From contig CBDAPE010000014.1 of assembly GCA_965198325.1 (NCBI GenBank), positions 1 through 64,000 on the forward strand: DNA of 64,000 nucleotides, in the 5' to 3' direction. The position numbers were made by a program, and so were the translations under genes. The notes beneath the pieces were generated by a model, which worked only from the letters and a program-made list of their open reading frames with translations, had not been told where the DNA came from and did not search any database. The stretch's first letter is position 1; the number at the start of each line of letters is the position of its first letter. This DNA comes from CBDAPE01 sp965198325 (GTDB lineage: Bacteria; Pseudomonadota; Alphaproteobacteria; UBA828; JAPUJA01). Shown piece by piece: positions 8,364 through 16,810 of the stretch.

Positions 8364-9469
8364 TCAGCGAAACCAACCATCATGCTCCTCGCCCTGCAGA
8401 GTCATTTTCTTGCGCAATAATCGCCCGTCGATATCTGTCTTCGCCAGAACGTCGCTGATTTTGCGACCGGCCTCACCCGTTCCGTAAGGATTGTTGACGC
8501 TTCGACAACGTCTACGAAACGCGTCGCCATAAAGCGCGCGAGTGATCGCACGATGGATCTTGTCGGCGTCATAACCGGCGTCAATGACGTTTCCGGCCCG
8601 CAACCGCCTCTCCTGGCGCGAACCAATATTCACGGCGGGGCAACCGAAAGCGGGTGTTTCCTTGATGCCGGAGGACGAATTTCCGGCGCACACCACCGCA
8701 AGGTTTGGATTCCGAGCCAGAGCGAGTAGCCCGTGATAGTAGTGACGGCCGACGGAGCGGTGGAGCTGGACACCCGAGCGGCCACCCTCGACGAAGCGCG
8801 CCAGGGACGCGATGATACGGCGTCCGCCGGCGTCATTGTTCGGGTAAGTGAGAATCACCTGAACGTTCTCTTGCGCCAATCGGCTGAGCGCGGCGAGCGC
8901 GGGCGCAATCTGGTCGGCAGCGGCATCGAACTGGGTTGTCACGGAATGCTGAGTGAATACGACAACCGGTCGACTGAGATCGAGACCGAACCGGCCAACC
9001 ACCTCGTCCGGCGGCGCGTAGCGCCCCTGGGCGATCAGATCGATTGCCGGAAAGCCGGCTGTGTGAACCCGCCAAGGTTCCTCCCCCATGGCCAGAATTC
9101 GGTTCGTCGCCTGTTGATTGGTCGTGAAGTGGAGATGGGCAAGCTTGGTCATGGCGTGGCGCACGGAGTCGTCAAGCGCACCACCCTCCGTGAGATCGCC
9201 CCCTTCGACATGGGCGGTTGGCGTATTCGTCTGCGTGCCGTTGCTCGGAGTGAATCCTCATGCATTTCGATTTTTACCTCGGCATGCACACTGAACCCGT
9301 CGGCTTCGATTTCCGAGAGGGTCCGGCCGAAATCGTCATCGAGATGAGCGCCGGAGACTATGAGCCGGTAATCGAGGTCAGGGTGAACATCAATTGCCTG
9401 CAGGATTGGCAACTGCAGTCCATATTCCGCCCTGTTGCCCGTAAAAACGCCAATGACCCGGCGGCTCAT
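8364..9469 (-). pseudogene. legG: UDP-/GDP-GlcNAc 2-epimerase (hydrolysing), LegG/NeuC family, internal deletion
   Basis: The enzyme releases UDP or GDP and epimerises C2 to give the free hexosamine condensed by LegI. The N-terminal part (9469 to about 9240) reads MSRRVIGVFTGNRAEYGLQL through EDSLRATA. The C-terminal part resumes in another frame at NTPTAHVEGGDLTEGGALDD and continues to 8364 with the family motifs SSSGIKETPAFGCPAVNIG and RQERR. Between them, roughly 40-50 residues normally present (including the GDR-type segment) are missing and the frame changes at about 9231-9240. The ATG overlaps the stop of the upstream SDR. Almost certainly inactive as encoded. Confidence 0.82.
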
Positions 9470-10263
9470 GCATTACCATTCATCAGCCGCGCAAGCCCGT
9501 CGCGCAGGACCATCTGGGCACGCCAGCCGAACGCTCGCTCAACTGGCCCGGGGTCGATTGTCAATCGCTCGGATGGTGCTGCGGCGGTCTTCGTTTCGAT
9601 CACAGGACGGCAGGTTTCTCCCGCCAATTCAAGCACCAAGCGGGCCAAATCAGCAATTCGAACGGGCCGGCCCGTACCCAAGTCGAACCGACCCACGGCC
9701 CGACCCAGCGCGACCTGTGCTAGACCCTCGGCGGCATCCCCGATCCAAAGAAAGTCGCGTTCCGAGTCACCGTCACGGACTTTCATGGCGTTGGTGCCAG
9801 GCACCTGAGCGAGGATTTCTGAAATCACCGAAGTGTTACTCATACCAGGCCCGTACACGCTCGTCGGGCGGACAACGGTACCGCCCACGGCAAGAACTTT
9901 CTCCTCGCACGCCGCCTTTGCGCGGGCGTAGACGCCGCGGCCCAAAGCTGAGGAAACGTAGACAACCCGCGCAAAGCCCTTTTGAAGCAGCAAATCCAGA
10001 CGGTCGAGATTCGTCTGGATATGTTTCTCGCCGACCGCATTCGCGGTCGTAACATCGGGTGTTTCTGCGAGATGGATCAACGTCGCCCCTGACACCGTCG
10101 GTGTGTCCGCATAATCTTTGACAAGATGCGGCGCGACCCCCGGCGCACCGCGCAAGAAACTGCGCGCCGTTGCCCACACCGTGTTCCCTTGCGTAGCAAG
10201 CGCTGCAGTAAGATTGCGGCCAATGAAGCCGGACGCGCCGGTAACGACGACTGATTCGGTCAA
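9466..10263 (-). CDS. NAD-dependent epimerase/dehydratase (extended SDR)
   Basis: A 265-residue sugar-nucleotide SDR. The N-terminal TGASGFIGRNL motif binds NAD(P); VYVSSALGRGVYARAKAACE contains the YxxxK-like catalytic pair (Y-A-R-A-K), and VVRPTSVYGPGM is the usual substrate-loop region. Shorter than most 4,6-dehydratases, it resembles 4-reductases or epimerases and the oxidoreductases (PtmA-like) of nonulosonate loci. It is coupled on both sides by four-base overlaps: its ATG overlaps the legI stop and its stop overlaps the legG ATG. The frame is intact. Confidence 0.78.
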   Translation of the reverse strand: MTESVVVTGASGFIGRNLTAALATQGNTVWATARSFLRGAPGVAPHLVKDYADTPTVSGATLIHLAETPDVTTANAVGEKHIQTNLDRLDLLLQKGFARVVYVSSALGRGVYARAKAACEEKVLAVGGTVVRPTSVYGPGMSNTSVISEILAQVPGTNAMKVRDGDSERDFLWIGDAAEGLAQVALGRAVGRFDLGTGRPVRIADLARLVLELAGETCRPVIETKTAAAPSERLTIDPGPVERAFGWRAQMVLRDGLARLMNGNA

Positions 10264-11302
10264 GAGAAGTCAACAATATCTTCAGGAACGAGTTGCACAT
10301 CGACGGGCAAGTCGCGCGTTGCGAACTTACCTATGATTTCGTTAAATCGACTGGCATGAATCGGACCCGTGCCTGGCCGTTTCACCCAAACATTATCGAG
10401 GCTAAACCGGTCGCCGGCGCGGATCGGCGAAACTGTCGTTACGCTCGCAAACGCAAAATCGATCACGGGCTGTTCCTCGGGCAGAACCGACTTGCCGCCG
10501 CCACGAGCCTGCCAGACTGCGTTAGATCCCTCGATTAATTCCGCCAACTCATTGGGCTCGATGGAGATACCGGTGTCCGGCCCTGGCCAGTCGCGAGAAA
10601 CGGTGAAATGCTTTTCCAGCACACTCGCACCGAGTGCAACGGCACCGATGCAGGTCCAGATATTCAACGAATGGTCGGAAAGCCCGACCGTCAGTCCGGG
10701 AAAGGCCGAGCTCAATTCCAGGATTGCTCCCAACCGGACCTTTTCGTAGGGCGTGGGATACATGCTGACGCAGTGCATTACGGTAACTGGCACTCCGTGG
10801 CTGCGAATCGTCTCGACGGAACGGCGAACCGATTCGAGATCGTTCATACCGGTCGACAAGATTAAGGGTTTGCCGAACGACGCAACGTGGCTTAGCAGCG
10901 GTAAATTATTGCACTCACCCGAGCCGATCTTGAACGCCGGAACGGCCATGTCGTGCAACCGGTCGGCCGCCTCCCGACTGAACGGTGTCGAGAGGTATAT
11001 GACCCCCCTGTCCGCACAACGCGCCTGAACCTGACGTTCTTCGTCTGCCGTGAGTTCGCATCGCTTGATGATATCCTACAGGCTTTCGCCGGAAATATCA
11101 CCCGGAGTCATGTCCGTCGCGATCATTCCTTTTCGGTAATGTGGCACTGAAATTTGACAACTTCGGCGCCGGCGCCGGCGGCCGCGTCGACAAGTTGTAG
11201 TGCCTTATTCAGATCGCCCTCGTGGTTGATTCCGACTTCGGCAAACACGAGCGGCGGGTAGGCCGGTCCAATCTTGCGACCGGCGATTTCGAATTCGGGC
11301 AA
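10260..11302 (-). pseudogene. legI: N-acetylneuraminate/legionaminate synthase (NeuB/LegI family), frameshift plus amber
   Basis: Condenses PEP with a 6-deoxy-diacetamido-hexose to form the nine-carbon acid. The likely start is TTG 11302 (MPEFEIAGRKIG, the usual family opening) with an AGGGGGAAGG ribosome site just upstream. Residues 1-59 end at KFQCHITEKE because GAAATG has become GAATG (about 11124-11128), a one-base loss. In the restored frame an amber TAG (11078-11076) replaces the Trp expected in ESL-W-DIIKRCE. The rest to 10260 is intact: YLSTPFSREAADRL, FKIGSGECNN, LSTGMNDL, GLSDHS, LEKHFTVSRDWPGPD and a C-terminal SAF domain. Restored length, 347 residues, is normal. Confidence 0.85.
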
Positions 11303-11368
11303 GTTAGCCTTCCCCCTCCCGCCCCCGGGGCACCGTATGCACGAAGAAGTTGGACGCGCTCAACGATC

Positions 11369-11995
11369 TCACGATGCGTCCTTGTTCGCAGACAAACCCA
11401 CGGCACGTCGAAGCAAATTCGGAACCAAGACTCGGTTCTTCGAAACCGAGCCAAGCAGCCTCTCGTAGGCCGCGCGGGCGTCGTCGTTGATCGCCAGGAA
11501 CCAGTAGTCGGGCTCGATCGAGCCATCGATCTCGATGCCCGGGATGCCGCGCACCGAGACCGGCGGGCCCGACGGGTTCCAGATGCCGACGATATCGATC
11601 GATGAATTCAGGCTGCACAGAACGGCAATCTCCACGAGTTCGCCGCGGCCGCAGAGTGCAACCGTCTTGGCATTCTTGGCTTCCAATTCGGCGAAGAGGC
11701 GATCGTAGTTGTGTCGCCAACGGCGAAAGGCAGCGAATGAATCCGTGAAAAACTGGGCGGTGAGCCGGCTCTTTTCGGCGAAGCCCCTGGGCGTGAGATA
11801 GTATCGGTAACGCCTTGCGGGCGCTTCGGAAACCTTGATCAACCCCTTGTTGACGCAGCGCTTGACGTAGGTATTGGTCAAACCGAGTGCGATACCGAGC
11901 TCCTGCGCGAGGTGGCGTTGGCTGACCCCCTCGGAGCGGTCGATCTGATCGAGCAGATCGAGAATGATGGTGTCTTCGCGGGATTCCTTGTTCAC
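11369..11995 (-). CDS. Winged-helix (MarR-like) regulator of the glycan operon
   Basis: A 208-residue protein from GTG 11995. The N-terminal winged HTH (residues about 8-75) reads DTIILDLLDQIDRSEGVSQR, then HLAQELGIALGLTNTYVKRC, with a wing rich in Arg/Tyr (ARRYRYYLTPRG). The C-terminal part (KTVALCGRGELVEIAVLCSL, then IPGIEIDGSIEPDYWFL) looks like a Rossmann-type ligand or nucleotide-sensing domain. Such two-domain regulators occur in polysaccharide clusters. It lies between the V4R gene and legI. The paired palindromes at 13783-13829 upstream of the operon are candidate binding sites (inference). Confidence 0.7.
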   Translation of the reverse strand: MNKESREDTIILDLLDQIDRSEGVSQRHLAQELGIALGLTNTYVKRCVNKGLIKVSEAPARRYRYYLTPRGFAEKSRLTAQFFTDSFAAFRRWRHNYDRLFAELEAKNAKTVALCGRGELVEIAVLCSLNSSIDIVGIWNPSGPPVSVRGIPGIEIDGSIEPDYWFLAINDDARAAYERLLGSVSKNRVLVPNLLRRAVGLSANKDAS

Positions 11996-12017
11996 GACGC
12001 AATTACCTCGAGCGGCG

Positions 12018-12542
12018 TCAAGCCGGTCGGATCTCGAAAAGGCAATGCTCTGCACGGTTGCTGGCGCAACAGCTCTCGCGGGCGCATAGCCGGAATCGCC
12101 GGTCCGTGTTGAGTCCAACCCATTCGAGGGCGCCGGCAAACCAGCCGGTATACATGTAGCAGACGTTCCGGCCCTGATCGGGGCCGAGTTCGTTGACAAA
12201 CACCGAGTTGTCGAGGCGGACGTCGGCGGCACCGGTTTCGGTGTCGACCGAGAGCATCGTAAACCTGCCCCAGCCGCGCTGCGAGATTCGATCCATGTAA
12301 TGGCGGAACACGTCGACGCCCGACAGAGCGTGCGTTGCCGCCTCCTTGTCGCACCAGTACCAAGCCGACTGGTATCCAGCGTCGTAGAGCTGGCGCGAAT
12401 AGGTGTCGACGCCGAGCACGGTCTCGACGGCCTTGTATTTGTTTACGAAGAAGTGCCGGGGCATATAGATCATCGGCAAGCCGTCGGTCGACCAGATGCC
12501 CGTCTCAGGATCGACGTCAATCGGGATTTGCGGCGCACCCAC
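12018..12542 (-). CDS. V4R-domain protein
   Basis: A 174-residue protein starting at GTG 12542 (VGAPQIPIDVDPETGIW), 14 bp after the preceding stop. The C-terminal half has the V4R (4-vinyl reductase, small-ligand binding) pattern with the family ending CARESCCASNRAEHCLFEIR. V4R domains bind hydrophobic ligands or metals in BchJ-like proteins and in XylR/DmpR sensor modules. This one has no output domain of its own but sits beside a winged-helix regulator, so a sensory role is possible. The function in nonulosonate synthesis is unknown. The start is uncertain because no strong ribosome site precedes the GTG. Confidence 0.6.
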   Translation of the reverse strand: MGAPQIPIDVDPETGIWSTDGLPMIYMPRHFFVNKYKAVETVLGVDTYSRQLYDAGYQSAWYWCDKEAATHALSGVDVFRHYMDRISQRGWGRFTMLSVDTETGAADVRLDNSVFVNELGPDQGRNVCYMYTGWFAGALEWVGLNTDRRFRLCARESCCASNRAEHCLFEIRPA

Positions 12543-12555
12543 CGGCCGGTGACCA

Positions 12556-13629
12556 TCAGCGCTGCACCAGGGTTGGACCCCGGTCGGGACTGGTTTCGTC
12601 CGCATAGTCGGACTCGGCGACGGCCAGATCGTCAGGCAGGCCGATATCAATCCAGTATTCATGAACCGGGAACACGCCGATTCGTAACCCCGCGCGATGG
12701 GCGTTATCAAGCATCTCCGGCATGTCGACGGGCCGGTCACGGGGCACCAGCGACACGAACTGAGGAGTCAGGTAATAGATCCCGGCCGCGACGAAATGGC
12801 TCAGCGTCGGTTTTTCGTCGATACCCGCGAACAGCCCCTTTTCGTCGCGCCGAATGACGCCGTAAGGGATGCGCATGTCGTAACGCGAGACACCAACGGT
12901 GACGTCGTGGCCGTGAATCAGATGATAGTCACGCAGCGCGTTGTAATCGACCTTCGTCACGACATCGCCATTGACCAGCAGCACCTCCTCGCCCAAGGGC
13001 GCCAGCAGCAAGGCTAACGCTCCCGCCGTGCCCATGGGTTCATCCTCACAGATGATCTGCATGCGTGACCGATTGTCTCGCGTATCAATATACCGTTCGA
13101 TTTTGTCGGCGAGAAAATGCACTGCGATGTGGATATCCCTTACGCCGGCATCCTCAAGCTGCTCGAGCACGCGGGCGAGAATTGTCCGTCCTCCGACATG
13201 GAGCAACGGCTTGGGCAAATCTTGGGTTTTATCGCCCAGCCGCCGGCCGAAACCGCCGGCCATGACGAGGGCGCGGGGTACGACATCGTCCGCCGGATAC
13301 TGAACAATGATCTCGACCAGTTGATCGTCTGTATCGAGTGCCGGCAGAAAATGCGTGAGCCGCAGTGATGAACGGTGATCGGCTTCGTCGCCGGCCCGCA
13401 CCAGTTTCGGCGAAAGGTTCATGCAACGCTCGACGGAATCGTCGAGAGTGACGCCGCGGATCATCGCCCGGCGGACGTCGCCGTCAGTCACGGTCCCCAC
13501 GACCCGCTGCTCCGAATCGACGACCACCTGGAAAAGATTGGGCGTTGCCTGGTCGATTCGCGCCAGCGCGTCGCGGATAGACGTCGCCGGTTGACAGAGC
13601 AGGTGGTCTATATCTGTGAGGATGAGCAT
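12556..13629 (-). CDS. ptmE: CBS-domain sugar-1-phosphate nucleotidyltransferase (PtmE-like)
   Basis: The first gene of the minus-strand nonulosonate operon. The 357-residue protein starts MLILTDIDHLLCQ; ATG 13627-13629 is preferred over the ATG at 13693-13695. Two CBS motifs fill residues 1-115. A nucleotidyltransferase domain follows, with the pyrophosphorylase loop LVMAGGFGRRLGDKTQDLPK (Gly-rich loop and catalytic Lys), then VNGDVVTKVDY (metal Asp) and WIDIGLPDDL. In Campylobacter the same architecture (PtmE) makes GDP-GlcN for legionaminate synthesis. Nucleotide specificity here is inferred only from that parallel. Confidence 0.75.
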   Translation of the reverse strand: MLILTDIDHLLCQPATSIRDALARIDQATPNLFQVVVDSEQRVVGTVTDGDVRRAMIRGVTLDDSVERCMNLSPKLVRAGDEADHRSSLRLTHFLPALDTDDQLVEIIVQYPADDVVPRALVMAGGFGRRLGDKTQDLPKPLLHVGGRTILARVLEQLEDAGVRDIHIAVHFLADKIERYIDTRDNRSRMQIICEDEPMGTAGALALLLAPLGEEVLLVNGDVVTKVDYNALRDYHLIHGHDVTVGVSRYDMRIPYGVIRRDEKGLFAGIDEKPTLSHFVAAGIYYLTPQFVSLVPRDRPVDMPEMLDNAHRAGLRIGVFPVHEYWIDIGLPDDLAVAESDYADETSPDRGPTLVQR

Positions 13630-13782
13630 TAAGAGATATTTTTTGGGTGTCCGCGCATTGGTGGGCAATTCGGTTACCCAGTCAGCGTTAACCACGCTAC
13701 CGCCGACCGGGTGAACTATTACCTCCGGATAAGCATATATCCGCCCGATTTATCAGACAAAACCTTGCGAATCACGACGATA

Positions 13783-13829
13783 TGTTCACAATTTGAACAC
13801 AAGATCAAGCCAAACGTTCAAATTTTGAA
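13783..13829. promoter_or_regulatory. Pair of palindromic operators in the divergent control region
   Basis: The 367-bp gap between ptmE (start 13629) and the PEP mutase gene (13997) contains two 15-bp palindromes: GTTCACAATTTGAAC (13783-13797, one mismatch between arms) and GTTCAAATTTTGAAC (13815-13829, perfect 7-1-7). Their starts are 32 bp apart, about three helical turns, so two dimers would lie on the same DNA face. The sites stand in the only AT-rich stretch between two divergent operons. The winged-helix regulator encoded downstream is the obvious but untested ligand. Confidence 0.7.
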
Positions 13830-13996
13830 CATAAACCTCCGCGTACCGCCACGGTCTTTAACCTGTCTCCGACGGCATGGGCCGCGGGGGACCGGTCCAA
13901 TCGTCGGCTGAAGGCCCTTACTTTGCCTCGCGTCAATCCTTCCAATGCGTTATGGTCCGGCGCTGAGAAAACAAGAGTAGGGGCGCCGCACGCATC

Positions 13997-15664
13997 ATGG
14001 CGATTACTCCAATCTTTTCCGGCAAAAAGCAGGCCTTGGGCGACGACGACTTGACAAAGGCTGGACGTCTACGCGCGCTGCTGACGGCCCCCGAACTGGG
14101 CTTCCTGATGGAAGCCCATAACGGCCTCTCGGCGAAAATCGTCGAGGAAGCCGGGTTCGCTGGAATCTGGGCCTCGGGCCTTTCGATTTCCGCGGCACTC
14201 GGCGTGCGCGACAGCAACGAGGCGTCCTGGACCCAGGTTCTCGAAATCCTCGAGTTCATGTCTGACGCGACCAGCATCCCGATCCTGGTCGACGGGGACA
14301 CCGGTTACGGCAACTTCAACAACGTCCGCCGCCTGGTCAAAAAACTTGGCCAGCGCAACATCGCTGGCGTCGCGATCGAGGATAAGCTGTTCCCCAAGAC
14401 CAATTCATTCATCGGTGAAGGCCAGCCGTTGGCGGATGTCGAGGAATTCTGCGGCAAGATCAAGGCCGGCAAGGACAGCCAGACCGACCCCGACTTCTGC
14501 CTGATCGCGCGTACCGAGGCGTTGGTTTCGGGTTGGGACGTAAGCGAGGCACTCGACCGGGCGGCCGCCTACCATGAAGCCGGTGCTGACGGCATCCTCG
14601 TGCATTCCAAACACCCGACGGCCGACGAGGTCCTGTCATTCATGGAGCGCTGGGAGGACCGCTGTCCCGTCGTTATCGTCCCGACGATGTTTTACCGCAC
14701 GCCCACCGATGTCTTCCGGCAGGGGGGAATTGCCTTGGTCATTTGGGCGAATCACAACCTTCGGGCCTCAATTACGGCGATGCGCGAGGCGAGCCGCCGG
14801 ATTATCGAAGAAGAAAGCCTGACGGCGGTGGAAGGCCGAATTGCAAGCGTCAAGGATGTTTTTCAGTTGGCCGGCAACCAGGAACTTGTCGAGGCCGAGC
14901 GGCACTATCTCGCGCCTGACCGGCAGCCGGTCCACGCCTATCTGCTGGCGGCGTCACGGGGTGCTGCCTTGGGTTCACTGACCGAGGAGCGCCCCAAATG
15001 CATGATCGACATTCGCGGCAAACCGCTACTCAATCACCTAGTCGAAACATTTCACCAATGCAGCGTAACCGACATTACGGTGGTGCGCGGCTATAAGAAG
15101 GAGCAAATCGATCTGCCCTCGATCGCGGCAGTGGACAACGACCAGTTTGAATCCACTGGAGAAGTTGCGTCACTTGCCTGCGTTAGCGATCGCTTCGCCG
15201 CTCCCTGTGTCATCAGCTACGGCGACATTTTGTTCCGGGCCTACGTTCTGGACGATCTGCTGTCGTTCGCCGACGATACCGTCGTCGTCGTCGACGGGAA
15301 TTGGCGGGACCGGGCCCGTCCCGAAAGCAACGCGCCGGATCTGGTGACCTGCTCACGGCCCGCCACCGGACGTTACCTCGACGACGGCGTGGTCTGCGCG
15401 ATCGCCATGGGCCCAACTGTAGACTCTACGCAAGCCGATGGTGAATGGATCGGCCTCGTCAAACTGAGTGAGGCAGGCGGGCGTGAGGTGCAAGCCGAAA
15501 TCGCCACAATGCAGGCTGACGGGATCGCCGACCAAGCCGGTCTGCCCGAGCTGTTCGGCCGCCTGATTGCACGGGACGTGTCGGTGCGGGTGATGTATAT
15601 CGCCGGCCACTGGCTCGACGTCGACAACATGTTCGACCTCGCGAGCGCCCGCAACCTGCTGTGA
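13997..15664 (+). CDS. aepX: Phosphoenolpyruvate mutase fused to a nucleotidyltransferase
   Basis: Residues 1 to about 300 form a PEP mutase (isocitrate-lyase superfamily) that makes the C-P bond of phosphonopyruvate. Visible motifs are ASGLSISAALGVRDSNEASW, VDGDTGYGNFNNVRRLV and the mutase signature EDKLFPKTNSF. Residues about 310-555 form a GT-A-type nucleotidyltransferase with ASRGAALGSLTEERPKC, SYGDILF and HWLDVDNMFD, like the CMP-transferring modules that activate aminoethylphosphonate for attachment to glycans or lipids. The loop has Ser where Gly is usual (AASRG rather than AAGRG). Length 555 residues. It is coupled to the decarboxylase gene by a GTGA overlap. Confidence 0.9.
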   Translation: MAITPIFSGKKQALGDDDLTKAGRLRALLTAPELGFLMEAHNGLSAKIVEEAGFAGIWASGLSISAALGVRDSNEASWTQVLEILEFMSDATSIPILVDGDTGYGNFNNVRRLVKKLGQRNIAGVAIEDKLFPKTNSFIGEGQPLADVEEFCGKIKAGKDSQTDPDFCLIARTEALVSGWDVSEALDRAAAYHEAGADGILVHSKHPTADEVLSFMERWEDRCPVVIVPTMFYRTPTDVFRQGGIALVIWANHNLRASITAMREASRRIIEEESLTAVEGRIASVKDVFQLAGNQELVEAERHYLAPDRQPVHAYLLAASRGAALGSLTEERPKCMIDIRGKPLLNHLVETFHQCSVTDITVVRGYKKEQIDLPSIAAVDNDQFESTGEVASLACVSDRFAAPCVISYGDILFRAYVLDDLLSFADDTVVVVDGNWRDRARPESNAPDLVTCSRPATGRYLDDGVVCAIAMGPTVDSTQADGEWIGLVKLSEAGGREVQAEIATMQADGIADQAGLPELFGRLIARDVSVRVMYIAGHWLDVDNMFDLASARNLL

Positions 15665-16800
15665 TTGCCGCCGACGCCTTTCTCGAACCGGCACGGTCAC
15701 AGGGGTTCAATTTTTATACCGGCGTGCCCTGCTCGTTCCTGACCCCAATCATCAATCGGGTGATCTCCGATGAGCGCGTGCGTTATGTCGGGGCGGCCAG
15801 CGAGGGCGAAGCGGTGGCCATCGCCGCGGGCGCTTGGCTGGCCGGCCGCAAAACCGTCGTCATGTGCCAGAATTCGGGCCTTGGAAATACTGTCAACCCC
15901 CTGACATCGCTCAACTTTCCATTCCGAATCCCCACATTGCTAATCGTCACCTGGCGCGGCCAGCCCGGTCTTGAAGACGAACCCCAGCATGAGTTGATGG
16001 GAGAAATTTCACCCGATCTTCTTGCCCTGATGCGCGTTCCCTACTGGAGCTTTCCCGCGGCGGAATCCGCTGCCGCCGCCGCACTCGCCGAGGCTGAGGC
16101 GGAAATGGAACGCACTGGTCTGCCCTTCGCGTTCCTGATGGAAAGGGGCGCGGTGCGCGATGACGGGCTCCACGAACCCACACCCGAACCGGCCGCCGCC
16201 GGTGTAATCGTGGACCAGAGAGAAGCGGGCGAGCCGCCGTCGCGCGCCGAATCGCTCGAGCGCCTGCTCACTTGCGTGCCTGGTTCCGCAGCGATCATCG
16301 CAACGACCGGCAAGACCGGCCGGGAGTTGTTTACCTTGGCGGATCGGGAACAACACTTCTACCAGGTCGGGTCAATGGGCGGCGCGTCGGGCTGTGCGCT
16401 CGGGGCGGCGCTCAATGTGAAGCGGCCCGTCATCGTGCTCGACGGCGACGGCGCGGCGCTCATGAAACTCGGCACACTTGCCACGATTGGCGCCCAGCGC
16501 CCTGAGAATCTGATCCACGTTCTGCTCGACAACGGGGTCCACGATTCGACCGGGGGGCAACGAACGGTCTCGGCAACCGTCGATTTTGCGGCAACCGCAT
16601 GCGCGGCCAGCTATCCACGCGCCATTCGGTGTGATTCGCTCAACGGCTTTGAACGAGCCTTGGGCGAGAGCCTCGCCATGGCGGGGCCTCATTTCATCCA
16701 TCTCGCGATCCGGCCCGGCTCGATGGCACGACTCGGTCGCCCCACCGTGGCGCCGGTGGATGTCGCCCGGCGCTTCCGGGATTTCCTGAGCCGTTCCTGA
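15661..16800 (+). CDS. aepY: Phosphonopyruvate decarboxylase
   Basis: A thiamine-diphosphate enzyme, 379 residues, that pulls the PEP mutase equilibrium forward by making phosphonoacetaldehyde. The N-terminal PYR domain reads FYTGVPCSFLTPIINRVISD, then ASEGEAVAIAAGAWLAGRKT with the conserved Glu. The C-terminal PP domain has VLDGDGAALMKLGTLATIGA, then LLDNGVHDSTGGQ (GDG to N, ThDP/Mg site). GTG 15661 overlaps the aepX stop. The usual third gene, an aminoethylphosphonate transaminase, is absent: the next gene is on the other strand. The aldehyde may be transaminated elsewhere or reduced to hydroxyethylphosphonate. Confidence 0.92.
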   Translation: MIAADAFLEPARSQGFNFYTGVPCSFLTPIINRVISDERVRYVGAASEGEAVAIAAGAWLAGRKTVVMCQNSGLGNTVNPLTSLNFPFRIPTLLIVTWRGQPGLEDEPQHELMGEISPDLLALMRVPYWSFPAAESAAAAALAEAEAEMERTGLPFAFLMERGAVRDDGLHEPTPEPAAAGVIVDQREAGEPPSRAESLERLLTCVPGSAAIIATTGKTGRELFTLADREQHFYQVGSMGGASGCALGAALNVKRPVIVLDGDGAALMKLGTLATIGAQRPENLIHVLLDNGVHDSTGGQRTVSATVDFAATACAASYPRAIRCDSLNGFERALGESLAMAGPHFIHLAIRPGSMARLGRPTVAPVDVARRFRDFLSRS

Positions 16801-16810
16801 GCGGAGCCAC

